A DNA stretch of 64,000 nt, taken from Nephromyces sp. MM_2019 (Eukaryota; Apicomplexa; Aconoidasida; Nephromycida). The stretch is from assembly GCA_015657535.1 (NCBI GenBank), contig JADHZB010001088.1:32833-96832 (forward strand), given 5' to 3'. Shown here piece by piece: positions 14,033 through 26,246 of this stretch. A program made the translations under genes and the position numbers. The notes beneath the pieces are model-generated. The model was not told the DNA's origin, searched no databases, and worked only from the letters and a program-made list of their open reading frames with translations. Position 1 is the stretch's first letter, and each line of letters starts with the position of its first letter.

Positions 14033-17000
14033 ACACACAGAAACATACACACACAGAAACATACAAAAGCAAACACACATACATACGCACATGTGTATAT
14101 AAAGATTTTTTTAAAAAATATTATATAAAAATTTACTTCATTAGTTCTTTGTTTAGGACTATCTCCAAAATTGAATGCATGTCGATTGAAAATTATAGTC
14201 ATTTCATATAATTTATTTTCTTGTGATTTTTCTACACACAGCTGTGATGTTTTAGTCATTAAGAAATTGAGCCATAAAGAGTGACTCCATGTGTGTGTAA
14301 CATCAAAGTAGTTATCTTTAGAATAGCTTAAAATTTGTATAAATGTATCTAATTTTGATAGGGCTTGCTACACACACGAAAAATATTATATATATGATTT
14401 TTGGGATGTGAATATATATATATATATATATATATGAATATACACAATTTATATCTTATACATAAGAATAACTTAATTTGAATGATTTCATATTTTATAC
14501 AAATGTGTGTCTAAATAAGCCTATATATATATATATATATATAATTAGAGAGTGTGAAAATAAAAATAATATACACACACATACTAACCTGTAATGTCTG
14601 TATAGGTTGATCAATTTCAACAAGTGTTGAGTGTTCATATTTCTTAAGAAATGAAATCATAGATAAATAAAATTTTACTAATATTTCTGAATTATCAAAA
14701 TTTAATAAAATTGATTGATTTGAAATATGTTGTAAAGTTGAAAAAAGTGTATGTACAGATGATTCTACATTTTCTACATCTTTCACCCAATTTTCACACA
14801 CATCAATAAATTGTTGAATTTGTTCAATATTTCTTAAGGGTTGATTTCGAGATTGAGTTACACATTCTTGGAGCTAAGAAAACATATAAATATATATATA
14901 TATATATGTCTGTGTGTAAAGTTTATCAGTTTTTACGACGAAATGTTGTTGTGTGTGTGTGTGTTGTTTTTGTATGTATGTATGTATGGTGCTAAATCCA
15001 TAATAATATATACCTATATGCTTATATTTATACTTGGTAAAAATATATACAGATATATGCACATAACAAAATATAGTATAAATTTATATATATATATATA
15101 TAAAATACATATACAAACATTTACACAATGCATATAAACATACGTATATAATACATATCTACACATATGTATACTTACTTTTTCTTGTGAATTTAAAGTG
15201 TGTGACGATTCAGGTAAATGCGTTAAGACATTATATGGGTCTAAATTAATTTCTAAGCTAAAGATTGATGAAGTGTGTGCATTGTTTTGACCCAAATTAA
15301 ATAGTATAGATGTTTGAATCGAATTGTTTAAGTGTGTGAATACACAATATTTGCCTGTATATAAACCACCTGTCCAATCCCTACATGTACACCCTACAAT
15401 TTGTTTAGATGTGTATTTCTCTAAGTCATGTGTGTGTGTGTGCGTGTACGGTGTACATATATTATAATCTTTAGTTGTTACAGAAATAAGGTTATATTGT
15501 TGTTGACCAAATAAACAAGCGATTAACATGCTCTCAGGAGTTTGATTATGAGATGTATGCAGAACATTTTTAGGGATAATTAAAAATCGACCGCCTATAT
15601 ATATATATATATGTTCATATATAATAAGGGTATACAAATTATTTACTAATTTTGGTGTAAAAATACACAGAAAAACATAGATAAAAGTACACATACACAC
15701 ACAAATAGATAGACATACATACATATATTTGCTGTACATACACATAAACATACACTTACACACACAATAGTTTGAGTAACTTACCTATAATATTGAGTTT
15801 GAGTTGTCGTGTAAATATAGGGGTAAATGTATGCCTTTGAATAACCAATAGGGTACACAACCCTATTTATGTTAATGTGTGTGTAAGTAATTAATATATT
15901 TATATATGTGTAAAAAAGTAAATCATAAGTATATGTAAAATTGTGTGTACGTCATAAATATAAAGAGTATATAAATTGAAAAATAGAATTTACCTTTAGA
16001 GTAGGTTAATATAAATAGATGTGGGTTAGGGGGCTTGAAATTGTGTGTAAAATTTCCCTGATATTTATGATTGAGGGTGTTGATATGTGATGTATGTGTA
16101 AGTTTATTGGATGTGTGCGTATTATCATTTGGTGTGTGTGTAACATCAGTGTGTGTAATTTCAGGTGAAACTAAAAATTCATCTGTCCATTTATAAGGGG
16201 ATGTGGGCCATAAATTAATCAAACACATATCAATTAAATTGTGTGTGCTTGGCCCCTCATAAAATGTGTGTGGTATGTGTGTAGAATGAAGTTCACCAAA
16301 TGAACTTGCACTTAATTCAATCCAGATATAGTGTGTATTATTTGCAACAACAACTTCACACATCCATTCTAAGGGTGAAGTTACAATTGTAGGTAAAAGA
16401 GTTATGTGTGTAGGCCTTAGAATCGTAAAGAAATGATAAATATTTGTACCCTGTATAAACCAATAAGTTAAATTATACATATAATCGTATATCTATATAT
16501 GTGTGTGTAGTGCATGTGTGTGTGTGTATGTGTGTTTGTATGTCTATATATTGTATGTATATGTGTTTGTATGTGTATGTGTATAAATAATTGTGTGTGT
16601 GTGTTTTTGTTGTGGATAAAACAAGATTATTTATGTATGTGTGTGCGTATAGATGAATATATATAGAATAGTATTATATATGTGTACATATTTATAAAGA
16701 TAAATAAAATGTTCTTAACATCAAGATATGCGTGTATTGCTTAGAAATTTTTAAAAAGTGTGTGTGAATTTATTTTTAATCAATGTGAGTGTATGAACTT
16801 ATTATCGGGGTATAAGCATACCATCATACACTCATCATTTTCTAAGATGGCCATCGTACCATCCTTTAACAGGCCTAGTAATACTAATTTTTTACCATTT
16901 GAAGTTGTTTGAAAACTTAACAAATTTGTTAGTGTGCAATCCTTTGATTCAAAATTGGCCTTAACGCATTAAAAATGTAGATGTGTATATTTATGTATAT

Positions 17001-18438
17001 TTGTGTGTGTGTGGGTTTGTATGGGTTGAGTGGTGGCTAAGCGCATATATAAGTGGTTGTGTATGTGTGTGTACGATGTGGGAGAGTAAATCATTTGTGA
17101 GATTGTGTGTATATATAAGGACGATGTAGAGGGAATGTGTAGATACTTTAGTGAGGTATTTTAGCAGAGTAATATTGTGTGATTTTGGGATTTAATCATG
17201 TGTAAGTTTAGGGGGAAGAAAAATATTAAATGTTGTGTGTGTAATATTATTGTTTTTTCGAGGTGGAAATTATATGCAAAGAATGTGTGTGTAAGAAATT
17301 TTTGTGGAGTAAATATACTTTAGATAAGTAATGTGTAAATACAGCTTAGAAATAAATTAAGTTGTGATCAATATTCAATTTTTAGGTTATGTAGTAGATG
17401 GCTATTATAAATAATTGTGAGGATAAATTAATGTGTGTGATTATAGTAGAGTTTAATGTGTAGGGTTAAGTTGTGTGTGTGTTTATAAATTTATAAAAAA
17501 TTTAATTTTCTTACAGGGAGTAGGGACATCCCAAATAAATATTGGAATGGGCTATCATTGTCAGGTGTTCTTTCCAAGGCTAATAAATGACCTGAGATAA
17601 GTTATGTGTGAGTGTGAAATGTATGTAATGTGTGTACTGAATAGTAGTTTTTTATTGTATATGTGGAACGGAAGTGCTTAATAGTTGGATATAATTTTTT
17701 TAAATCGATGTGTTGTGTGTAATGTGTGCATAATATATGCGTAAAATACATATAATCAACACCCTCTTCACAATGTGTATATATAATTGTACGGTGCAAA
17801 GTGTCTATACCCTTTCATATGTTTTATAATATATATATATAAATAATTATTTACTGTGTAGTGATAATTTTGTGAAATAAAACAATTTATATTAGGTATG
17901 TGTGTAGGTTCTTTTTTGTTTAAGCACTTATATAAGCAAAAATTACCTGCTGTTGTACCTATAAATAGTAACCGACCCAATGGGCACCAACACACCGCTG
18001 AAAACTCAGCATTACTCAGAAAATTTTCCAACACATTATCTGGTAATAACCAATCAATAGGTTCATATGTGTGTGTAACAGGATTGTTTTCTTTTAGCCT
18101 TAAGAGTGTAATATGTTGGTGGCTTATACACGCAATTTCATTGTTTGTAGGATGAGCACAGATCTGAGGTAAAAGTACGAAGAATATATGGAAAATTTTA
18201 ATATAGTTCATGAGTTATCTCCATATTGTTATTTTAATATATTGAAAGGAATATATATATATATGTATGTGCATGTATATATGTGTGTGTATATATACAA
18301 TTGTGTCTATATAGATAGGTGTGTGTGTAAATATATATGTATATATATACAAAGTTTGTAATCGTGAGTAAGATTTTCGTTTACCTGTTTTATATTTGAG
18401 CTGTAAGTGTGTGTTAATGAAGCTCGAATTGTCTCCAT
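290..18438 (-). CDS. NBAS/Sec39-like ER tether protein, 33 exons, about 2907 aa
   Basis: Exons (high to low): 18438-18385, 18163-17947, 17591-17515, 16959-16822, 16450-15994, 15862-15785, 15594-15179, 14873-14589, 14367-14137, 13589-13486, 13358-13253, 12915-12660, 12290-11987, 11538-11455, 11178-11115, 10899-10727, 10506-10264, 9864-8964, 8706-8074, 7461-7336, 7176-6995, 6812-6705, 6484-6260, 5951-5715, 5285-5207, 4775-4435, 4098-3219, 3020-2805, 2384-1924, 1802-1172, 1102-930, 709-632, 455-290. Every join keeps phase; the total is 8724 nt including TAA. Residues 1-470 look like a beta-propeller (blade-like AVCWCPLGRLLFIGTTAG at 74-91). The rest is alpha-helical. Three stretches recall the Sec39 region of NBAS: WLCDRAIALE near 690, ICLAHCD near 1433, and KKPEDVRTHLFNTWL near 2210. 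NBAS/Sec39 acts with ZW10 and RINT1 (Dsl1/NRZ complex) to tether Golgi-to-ER vesicles. Human NBAS is about 2370 aa; extra length here includes Thr-His-rich inserts. The gene model is strong. The family name rests on remembered motifs and fold order. Confidence 0.6.
5626..5706. repeat. Duplicated ~38-bp intron module with donor-like GTAAGG
   Basis: Two near-identical copies of a CA-rich module lie in the intron between exons 24 and 25 of the NBAS-like gene. On the sense (minus) strand each contains GTAAGGGGCAGGTGG, a 5' splice-site-like sequence, just downstream of the real donor at 5714. Confidence 0.75.
7515..7817. repeat. (TG)n microsatellite, interrupted by gap
   Basis: This is an almost pure TG array with TATG interruptions at both edges, in the intron between exons 19 and 20 of the NBAS-like gene. 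It continues on both sides of the run of N, so the true length is unknown. The long Val-Cys frames it opens are artefacts. Confidence 0.95.
7660..7709. other. Assembly gap of 50 N
   Basis: Exactly 50 N lie inside the (TG)n array. A round-number gap in a dinucleotide repeat is most likely a scaffold placeholder, not a measured length. It falls within an intron, so the gene model is not affected unless missing sequence contains an exon. Confidence 0.97.
10692..10726. repeat. (CA)n tract starting at a 5' splice site
   Basis: This CA tract is (GT)n on the coding minus strand. It begins directly at the donor after exon 16 of the NBAS-like gene (exon end 10727), so the GT dinucleotide of the splice site is the first unit of the repeat. 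Confidence 0.85.
11870..11986. repeat. Fourfold GATCTTACA/CA repeat next to exon 13 donor
   Basis: The module ACACGATCTTACA occurs four times separated by CA runs. On the sense strand of the NBAS-like gene each copy reads TGTAAGATCGTG, so the intron begins with the true donor GTATGT and then four further GTAAGA donor-like sites within about 100 nt. Confidence 0.8.
13756..14085. repeat. 18-bp CA/TA minisatellite merging into (CA)n
   Basis: Units of the type GCACACACATATAAATAC, about 18 bp, repeat with small variants and run into a pure CA tract at about 13982-14028. The array fills most of the intron between exons 9 and 10 of the NBAS-like gene. All six frames are open for long stretches, which is a repeat artefact. 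Confidence 0.9.
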
Positions 18439-20677
18439 GGGTTTGTGACCATTTCATTAGATTTAAATTATTTATTCGTTTTTCATTGGATATCCTCTAA
18501 AAAAGAAATTCATACTTTATGCATCAATTTGCGTGTATAAGCAATGAATAAATCATTGAACAGTTATATGGATAACAGTAGGTTGCATCAAAGATATACA
18601 AATATAAATATATGTTTATATAAGTACAAGTATATATATTTGTAAATTTGAACATATACTTATGCTTATGTAATCTCATATGGACGTAGGTGTATATTTA
18701 TATATATGTATACCTCTTGGATGTCTTTGGGTTACAGTAATGTGGGTGTATATATTCAATGCCTTTGGAGTTTTGTATTTCCAAAAAAAATTTGAATTAA
18801 ATTTAATAATTTTGAGTGTATGTAAACCTCTCGTCCTTATTTTTGAATTTCACTTAATACTTCTTAATAGGTCAGCCGTAAGTTTGGTATAGGGTAGATC
18901 GTATTATATATAAGTAAGTGGTTTAAGTTACTCTATGTTTATTATTACGTGTGGGTAAACTGATTGATAAGTTTTAATTCTTTTATTTACAGAGGGTAAA
19001 TTGTATGTGGAAAATTTAAGTTATTAGTCGTTTCATATTGCTTTGATGTTTCTTAGCTGATTGAAGATATATTAAGGTGTATACAAGTGTTGTTTTAGAG
19101 GTGGTTAGGTAAGTTATATATATATATATATATATATAGGAGTATATATGTGTATTTATGTGAATTAAAGCTTTGTTAATTTCTCATATATCCTAGGATG
19201 TGTGTAAGATATACTTATATAACATGTCTTATAATGAATAAAAGATGTCTTTGAAGGACAAAGATGATGGTCTTTAGGAGTGTGCAAAAATATAACAAAT
19301 TTTATATACGTTGACTCAATTTTCAAGTAAATGTAGAGGGTACAATATGTCTTAGAATTTGTTATAACGGCTTATATATATTTATATATATATATATACA
19401 CACACAACTACAATGATATAATGATAATATATATTTTTCTATGCATACTTAAAAACACTTACATAGACTTATGTGGTATGAGTTTGTAGCATGCTTGCAT
19501 GAAATACAGTATATATGCTACTTTGATGCATATATAAATATAAAGATATAATATATATTAGCTACATTTACCTATATATGTATAGCATACATATGTTTGT
19601 CACTAATGAAAATACACTTAAAACCTCAAGGTTAATTATTGGTCCTTCAATTTATTTATGGAAATTTATCAAATTTATATATATTTGTATTTTATCAACC
19701 AAAAATTTAACCTAGTGACCTTATATATAATTCTTAAAGTTAATTAAAAATTTTGTAACTGCTTTTATGTTTTCAATATTGTTTAGAAACAGTTTTAAAT
19801 TGAATACAAAACATCAAAATCACTTAAATTGAACGTCTATAGAAAGGCCTATTAATAATTACCATATGAATAACTCAACACATAAACACTTTATAGCAAA
19901 ATTGCTACACTCGCTAGACATCTACACACAACGCAATACTCAATTATGCTACCTTTGAATTCAATTCAAAACATGTGTACTACACACTGGAACTCACCGA
20001 GTACATTATATATGTATATAAAGCTTAAAAAACACACATTCCAAATATACATACCATATATGCTATGTACTCACAAACACTAAATAAACATATTTACATT
20101 CTATACACACACACTATGTAAGCGGAGACACAAACTGTATATAAACATACTAGGTTAACACACACACATGCTACGCATACACACGCAAATGTTATGTATG
20201 TATACGCAAAACATATATACACATGCTATGTGCATACGTAAAACATATACACACATGCTATGTGCATACCTAAAGCATATATACACATGCTATGTGCATA
20301 CGTAAAACATATATACAAATGCTATGTGCGCACAACTAGGCTCTATATAAATGTAGCATCCATAGGAAACTAAGTAGAAGCGTACTAGCACGATGTGTAT
20401 ATAAATAGGTAACATTATTCACACAAACTATATTACACAAATCAACGCAAACCCACATGCTACATATATAATAACTCAACACAACGAAACATACACTATA
20501 CATACTTTCCAGTATACACACATGTTATATATAATAACAATTCATTATTTAGACTCATTATATATACATAAATTCCTGAATTAAGGATGAGATTGTTTTT
20601 TTGAGCATGTGTGTTTTATACATTAGATGAATGATAAGTAATTGAATTCTTTCTCTCTATCTATCAAGTTCATAAAC
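18439..20677. other. Divergent intergenic region, likely shared promoter area
   Basis: It separates the minus-strand NBAS-like gene from the plus-strand helicase. It is AT-rich with TATATA runs and CA-rich patches, and holds the 32-bp minisatellite at 20187-20332. I found no exon with splice sites and no RNA gene. Promoters of both genes should lie here, but I cannot point to specific elements. Confidence 0.5.
20187..20332. repeat. 32-bp minisatellite
   Basis: Copies begin at 20221, 20253, 20285 and 20317, an exact 32-bp spacing, with a more diverged copy starting near 20187. The core is ACATGCTATGTGCATACGTA followed by AAACATATATAC. The array lies about 350 bp upstream of the helicase start. 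Confidence 0.9.
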
Positions 20678-23342
20678 ATGAACAACAGGTCATCAAGTAC
20701 TATACTACCAATATCCCCTTATAGGGAGAAAATCATAAAATGTGTGGAAAGGAGTCAAGTTACACTCATTACAGCTACCACAGGATCAGGTAAATCAACT
20801 CAGATTCCCACATTTCTTTACGAATCCGGTCTCTGTAAAAAAGGTATAATAGCTATAACCCAACCAAGGAGAATTGCAGCCATCACGTTAGCAAACCGTG
20901 TCTCATATGAAATGGGTCAACCACAGGTTGGTGGCTTGGTTGGGTTCTCTGTTCGATTTAAGGATAAAACATCAAAATCAACCCAAATCAAATTTATGAC
21001 AGATGGCTTATTAGCACGTGAGAGCCTATTTGACCCAACCTTTTCAAGATACTCCATTATTATCATTGATGAGGCACATGAGAGAGCACTGAGATCAGAC
21101 ATACTATTAGGTTTACTGAAAATGAGGTTAAATCAAAGGCCTGATTTGAAAATTGTTATTATGTCTGCAACTCTCCAACACGAGAAATTTTCGAAATTCT
21201 TCCAACCCTCTGAGATCCTGATGATTCCTGGTAGACAATTTCCTGTAGAACTATTTTACACCCCCACCCCTGAACAGGACTATCTAGAGGTATTGCTCCT
21301 TTATTTGATTGTAATAAGGTAGTGATGTTCTCTTTAGGGTTATGCATTTGTCTATGATACAATAAACCTTGTGTTTTTTAAAATTATATGTTTATTTTTC
21401 TTGTGGTTATATTTATCCTAATAAATATATTACACAGGCGGCAATGCTAACGGTCCTTCAGATACACCTCTCAAACCAACGAGGTGATATTCTCGTATTT
21501 CTACCTGGACAGGAGGACATAGAATCTCTCTGTAGCATATTGAAAAACAAAAGCGAATCCTTAGCAGACTTCATTAAAAATTACAAATTGAAACATCATC
21601 CAAGTGACTCCCAAAATCAAGTGTATGAATCAAGTAAAAGGCCATTTTCTATACAAATTGGCCAAAGAACTTTTTCTGAAATACAACGATATACACCATT
21701 AATGATTCTCCCACTTTATGCGTCATTGAGTGGAGAAGAGCAAAGCCAAGTTTTCATCAAAGCTCCCGAAGGCGTTCGAAAAGTTAGAGGCACTATTAAT
21801 TTATAAATATCTTTTGAGAACTTCATACCTTTTTTCTTTTAGGTAATTATAGCAACTAATATAGCTGAGACTTCCATAACAATCCCTGGTATTAGATACG
21901 TAGTTGACTGTGGTCTTGCCAAATACAATGATTTTAATCCAAGGACTGGTATTGAAGAATTAAAAATAAAAGAAATATCCAAGAGTTCTGCCAACCAGAG
22001 ATCTGGAAGAGCTGGTAGAGAAAGCCCAGGTAAAATTCCTTATAATCTCAGTTAAGACATAAATAATAATCTTAAATAAATATCTATGTCTAAAGGTCAA
22101 GCCTATCGACTTTATACTCAAGCATCATACTCTAAATTAGAGCAATACACATTACCCGAAATCGCAAGATCCAACCTATCACAAGTTTACTTGGAATTAA
22201 AGGTTAACATGATAAATTTTTAAATAGAAAATTATAATTTATTAATCTTTATAGGTGTCAGGTGTGAGTGATCCAACAAGTTTCCCATTTATCGAACCAC
22301 CCGAATTATCACAACTCAGTGAAGCAGGAAAAATGCTTGAAAGAATAAAGGCAATTGATAAGCAAGGAAATGTCACTGATTTAGGGTGAGCTTCTATAAA
22401 AACTTATAAATTGTAATTGAAAACAACCATACATATTCTTCAGCCGTAAGATTGTTTCACTACCATTGGATCCTATTCTTGCTGCAACGCTCCTTCAGTC
22501 CATTAATTTTGAATGCACTTCTGAAATTTTAAGTATCGTATCTATGCTTTCTACGGAAGCCATTTTTTATACTCCACGCAATCTACCTGGTAAGTGAGCT
22601 ACGCTTATATATCATAAAAGACACCCATCTACTTTCATTCATTATTTAAGCCAACCAAGAAAAGGTCTTTCTCAACAATAGAACGCGACTAATCCACTCT
22701 GATGGTGACCATCTTACCTTATTAAACACATACCTACTCTGGAGTGAGGTACGATTGAAGAATATGCTCAGAATTGCCTTAATGTAATAATTTTTCTTTT
22801 TTTTTTAATCATTATAGGCTAATAATAAAATTGAATTTTGTAAAGCGCATGGAATAAACTATAGTTCCATGTCATCTGTTGATAACATAAGAGAACAATT
22901 GAAGCAGCTCATGATCTCAGATGTTATAGGTGTAAAGAGCATTAGCCAATGCTGTGACATGAGTTATTGGTATAAAGTTCGGCAATGCTTAGCATCGGGT
23001 GGCTTCCTTTTTGCTGCTAGATTAGTCCCAGGAAAACGTGAATACATCACAGAGGTAATTTTTACTCTTTGAAACACATTTAAGTTTAAGCAAATTAAGT
23101 ATTAATTTTTAAATTCAGGTTAGTCGTCAAACAGTATACATACACCCAAAGAGCGTCCTTTTTGGAAGGAGAGATTTACCAAGGTAACATACAAATATTT
23201 TTATAGATAATTTAACAAACTAAAAGTTTTTTTGTTTAGCTGGGTGGTATATAGTAAATTCATCCGAACGTCCAAGCTTTATATAAAAGAAATCTCAATT
23301 GTGGAAGGCTCCTGGGTGCAGGAAGCCATGTTAGCAAAATAA
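20678..23342 (+). CDS. DEAH-box RNA helicase (DHX35-like size), 10 exons, 676 aa
   Basis: Exons: 20678-21289, 21438-21782, 21843-22029, 22096-22202, 22255-22385, 22444-22589, 22651-22748, 22818-23054, 23119-23183, 23240-23342; 2031 nt including TAA. It is an ATP-dependent RNA-remodelling enzyme. Visible motifs are I (TGSGKST, 35-41), Ia (TQPRR), II (DEAH, 131-134), III (SAT, 163-165), IV (FLPGQEDIE), V ([10 protein letters not shown]) and VI (QRSGRAGR). After the helicase core come winged-helix/ratchet-like sequence and a C-terminal OB-like segment. There is almost no N-terminal extension, and the length is close to spliceosomal DHX35 (about 700 aa) rather than Prp2/Prp16/Prp22. The start chosen is the first in-frame ATG before the conserved region. 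The stop is 35 bp from the end of the next, opposing gene. The exact paralogue is uncertain; the family is certain. Confidence 0.92.
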
Positions 23343-23377
23343 TTTCTGCAACTCTTCAATCTGGACATCATCTTTGT

Positions 23378-26246
23378 TCATGATGGCTCAATTTTAAACT
23401 CATCGAACATCGCATATCCTAGATTTATAACAAATAGCTGAGGCAGCTCTCTTATTTTATAATATAATAACATACCACTATCAATGACTATGCCATAGCT
23501 CCCTAAATAGTCAAAGGTATCACCTAACAGACTAGTAACTAGCTCTTCATTTAAATATATTTGAATTAATCCTTCATAAGCCTTCCCATAATCCACTACT
23601 TTGAGATGGTATCGGATGTAGGGCTCCAATCTATGCTTCTATAAAACAAATGATTTTCAAATTTATTAGATCTAAAGGTATATATTTACTAGAACAATTT
23701 TTTTATTTTTTGGCTTTTGGCTGCTCTGCTCTTTAGTAACCTCCAAAACCTTCTCAAAATATTTTTTGTTAGAAAATTAACATCAATCTGTTCTTACTCC
23801 CATTTTAGAATCAATCAATGCTACATAATGATTACTAAGGCTAGTTGATCTAAATATGATCCCAGCTTTTGAATCCGGTTGCAACCTTATGTTGCAGCTT
23901 ACAACTGCCGCATTACACTTGGATTTTTTTACTTTAATAACTCGTCTCATATCTAATTAAGTTTTTCAAGAGTCCATAAGTTAAAAAGATATCAGCTTAC
24001 TAATGTTATTTCCCCCATTCGTTAGTCGTACAACACCAAATTCCCTAATAAAGTACCAGTTGTGTGGATCATTTGTATCCCAATCATTTAGCGATAGGCT
24101 TTGTGCCATCATATCATATTTATAACAGGAAGGATTTTCTGTCTCAATGTTATGAAAAGAATTATCCGGTGGGAGATACACTTGAGTAGAGCTGCCATTC
24201 CTATGAATTCTGTACCCCTGAAGAATTTTATGTTTATTCAAATCAAAAATCATGAATCAGAATTTGTCACATTAGCAATAATTCCATTTCCATAGTTCCC
24301 TTCTTCACTTGTTCCAGGCCTGAAAAGGGCATTATATTTCTCCATAACTCCATGATACCCTATCTACTATATCAATAGTATCATTAGATTGAAGCTTAAA
24401 TTCTCACTTTCTTGCTTCTGTTCAATGTGAGGAAGATACTCTGAATCTGAATAACTCGTTTCAAATTGTTCATCGTTACTTCTTGTAGATTTTTTGTATG
24501 CTTTCAAAGGGTCGTAAAATTATACTATTCTAATTTAGCCTCAGTCTTATGCTTACGAAACGTTAACAGAGGTATATTTGGTACCCTTTGATCATCATAA
24601 GGAGAAATAAACTCTTTAAAAAAGTAATGAAATAAGCATAGCAAATCATTTATATGAGCTTGTAACCTTTTTGGAGCTCTAAAAAGCTACTGTTCTTTGT
24701 TTCATGTTAAGAGAATCACTTTTTTAGCCCAAGTTTTTTAGCTCACTGTGTTTTTGGAAGGATAACTCATGATATCGTTTTGAGGCAAATATGCTAATGG
24801 TCCCCTGGGATTTGATTTATTTATAGCATAAATTATATTTATGTTGATATTTTTTTTACGCTGCAAATTCATAAAACTTTGCGTTTTGGCCATCTGTAAA
24901 AATCCCAACTGTGCCCCTTAGTGAACTAGATAATATTAACAAAATTCACAGAAGTTTTGCTACCTTCCGTAGCTCGGTAAATTATTTGTATCAAAATTTA
25001 TGACTAATTTCCCATCACAAAAAACTTGAACAGAAGTTGTATCATATATCCCAAGAATTTTGAGAGCATTATTGTTCAATTCAAGAACTTTATCTGAATA
25101 CCTTCAGATAATGAATCTTGTTATAAACATAATTAAATTAGTAATATATATGTTTACAATGTTAAGACTCCACCAAATTTTCTTAGTAGCACTATACGGC
25201 CTTCTTGGCTTGATTTTATCCACTTGATCATCCAGTAATTATTTTTGTTCAGAATTTTGAACAAAACACCAGTGGATATACTTGCATAAAACTCAAATAG
25301 AAGTGCTTAGATATTAAATTTTTAAATCATACCTAGGGACTTTTGTTAAGCTGCTTTTTTGCACTAGTATATTAACTTTTATAAATCCCTTCTCTAAGGA
25401 ATGACTTTTTAGAATTAATGCTGTTGTTGGCTAAAAATTTGAGAATTTTTAAATTGAATTGGGGAATAATAAATCAATAATACATCGTCAGATGCAATAA
25501 AAAATGGTTTCGCTTGAGAAATAGCCAGGATGTCCATATCAAGAATCTTGATTTTTTTAAGAAAGTACTTCTATAAATATATTTGTAAGACTAACTCTTT
25601 GAAATTCCCAATTAGACTGGGCTTTGGGATCTATTATAAATGTTATAAGGCTACATTATTTAACCAAGTGTCGTTCGTTTTACTCTCAAAAGTAGACCAA
25701 ATAGTCCCGATTGGGTATAAAAATTTCTCTGGATGTAATACGTTTTGACAACCTTCTCATTACTAGTAAATAGTTTATTTCTTAACCAAAGTATGGCCAA
25801 TTTTCGATTGCTTTATTGATTTTAAACTCCAATTGAGAAATTCTATTACTAATTCAGAATTGTTCTATTTGTAAAACTATTATGTTAGAACCTTTGATCC
25901 TTTAGAATAAGATCGGATTGATATAGCTCCACCATATCTGAAAGTTCTTTTTCTAGTTCTTCGAATTGTCCCAATTGGTTAAGCTGTAGTGCTTTCAAAG
26001 AATTGATAAATTGTAAACTTTCTTAAAATTAAAAGCTTTGTGCTTGATTTCAAATTAAAAATGCTAGCCATTACCATAAATATTCTGTACATCTTCAATT
26101 TCACCATTGAATTCATTGTTTAATTTTTTCAAATTTAGCAATGAAAAGTGCTTTTCTTTGAGACAGGAAACAAATTTTATAAACAAATAAAAAAAATAAA
26201 CATATTTAGTTTTCACTAGAAGCAGCAAGAGTAAAGTTGGGAACAT
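23378..26246 (-). CDS. Predicted secreted protein with laminin-G/ConA-like domains, about 18 exons
   Basis: Proposed exons: 26246-26075, 26021-25892, 25848-25787, 25752-25655, 25616-25596, 25546-25484, 25430-25333, 25280-25158, 25101-24964, 24925-24860, 24804-24747, 24686-24557, 24500-24408, 24359-24271, 24217-24001, 23952-23798, 23752-23690, 23638-23378; about 678 aa. The N-terminus is strongly hydrophobic (signal peptide or anchor). Two regions read as jelly-roll lectin-like domains. The central one has GVLFKILNKNNYWMIKW, then VQVFCDGKLVINF, then GTVGIFTDGQNAKFYEF. The C-terminal one has AGIIFRSTSLSNHYVALID, then GLIQIYLNEELV, and ends YAMFDEFKIEPS. These match the pattern of laminin-G/thrombospondin-C-type folds. 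Introns are only about 35-60 nt. Exons 4-6 and 12-14 are the least certain joins. A role in adhesion is possible but not shown. Confidence 0.6.

Noticed and set aside
13679..14259. Several overlapping open frames on both strands (up to 174 codons)
   Set aside because: They arise from the CA/TA minisatellite. Only the minus-strand part from 14137 up is a real exon (exon 9 of the NBAS-like gene).
18215..18457. An 80-codon minus-strand frame starting MKWSQTHGD as the first exon
   Set aside because: It cannot join exon 2 in phase. The overlapping frame with ATG at 18438 joins exon 2 in phase 0 through the CAG|GTAAAC donor.
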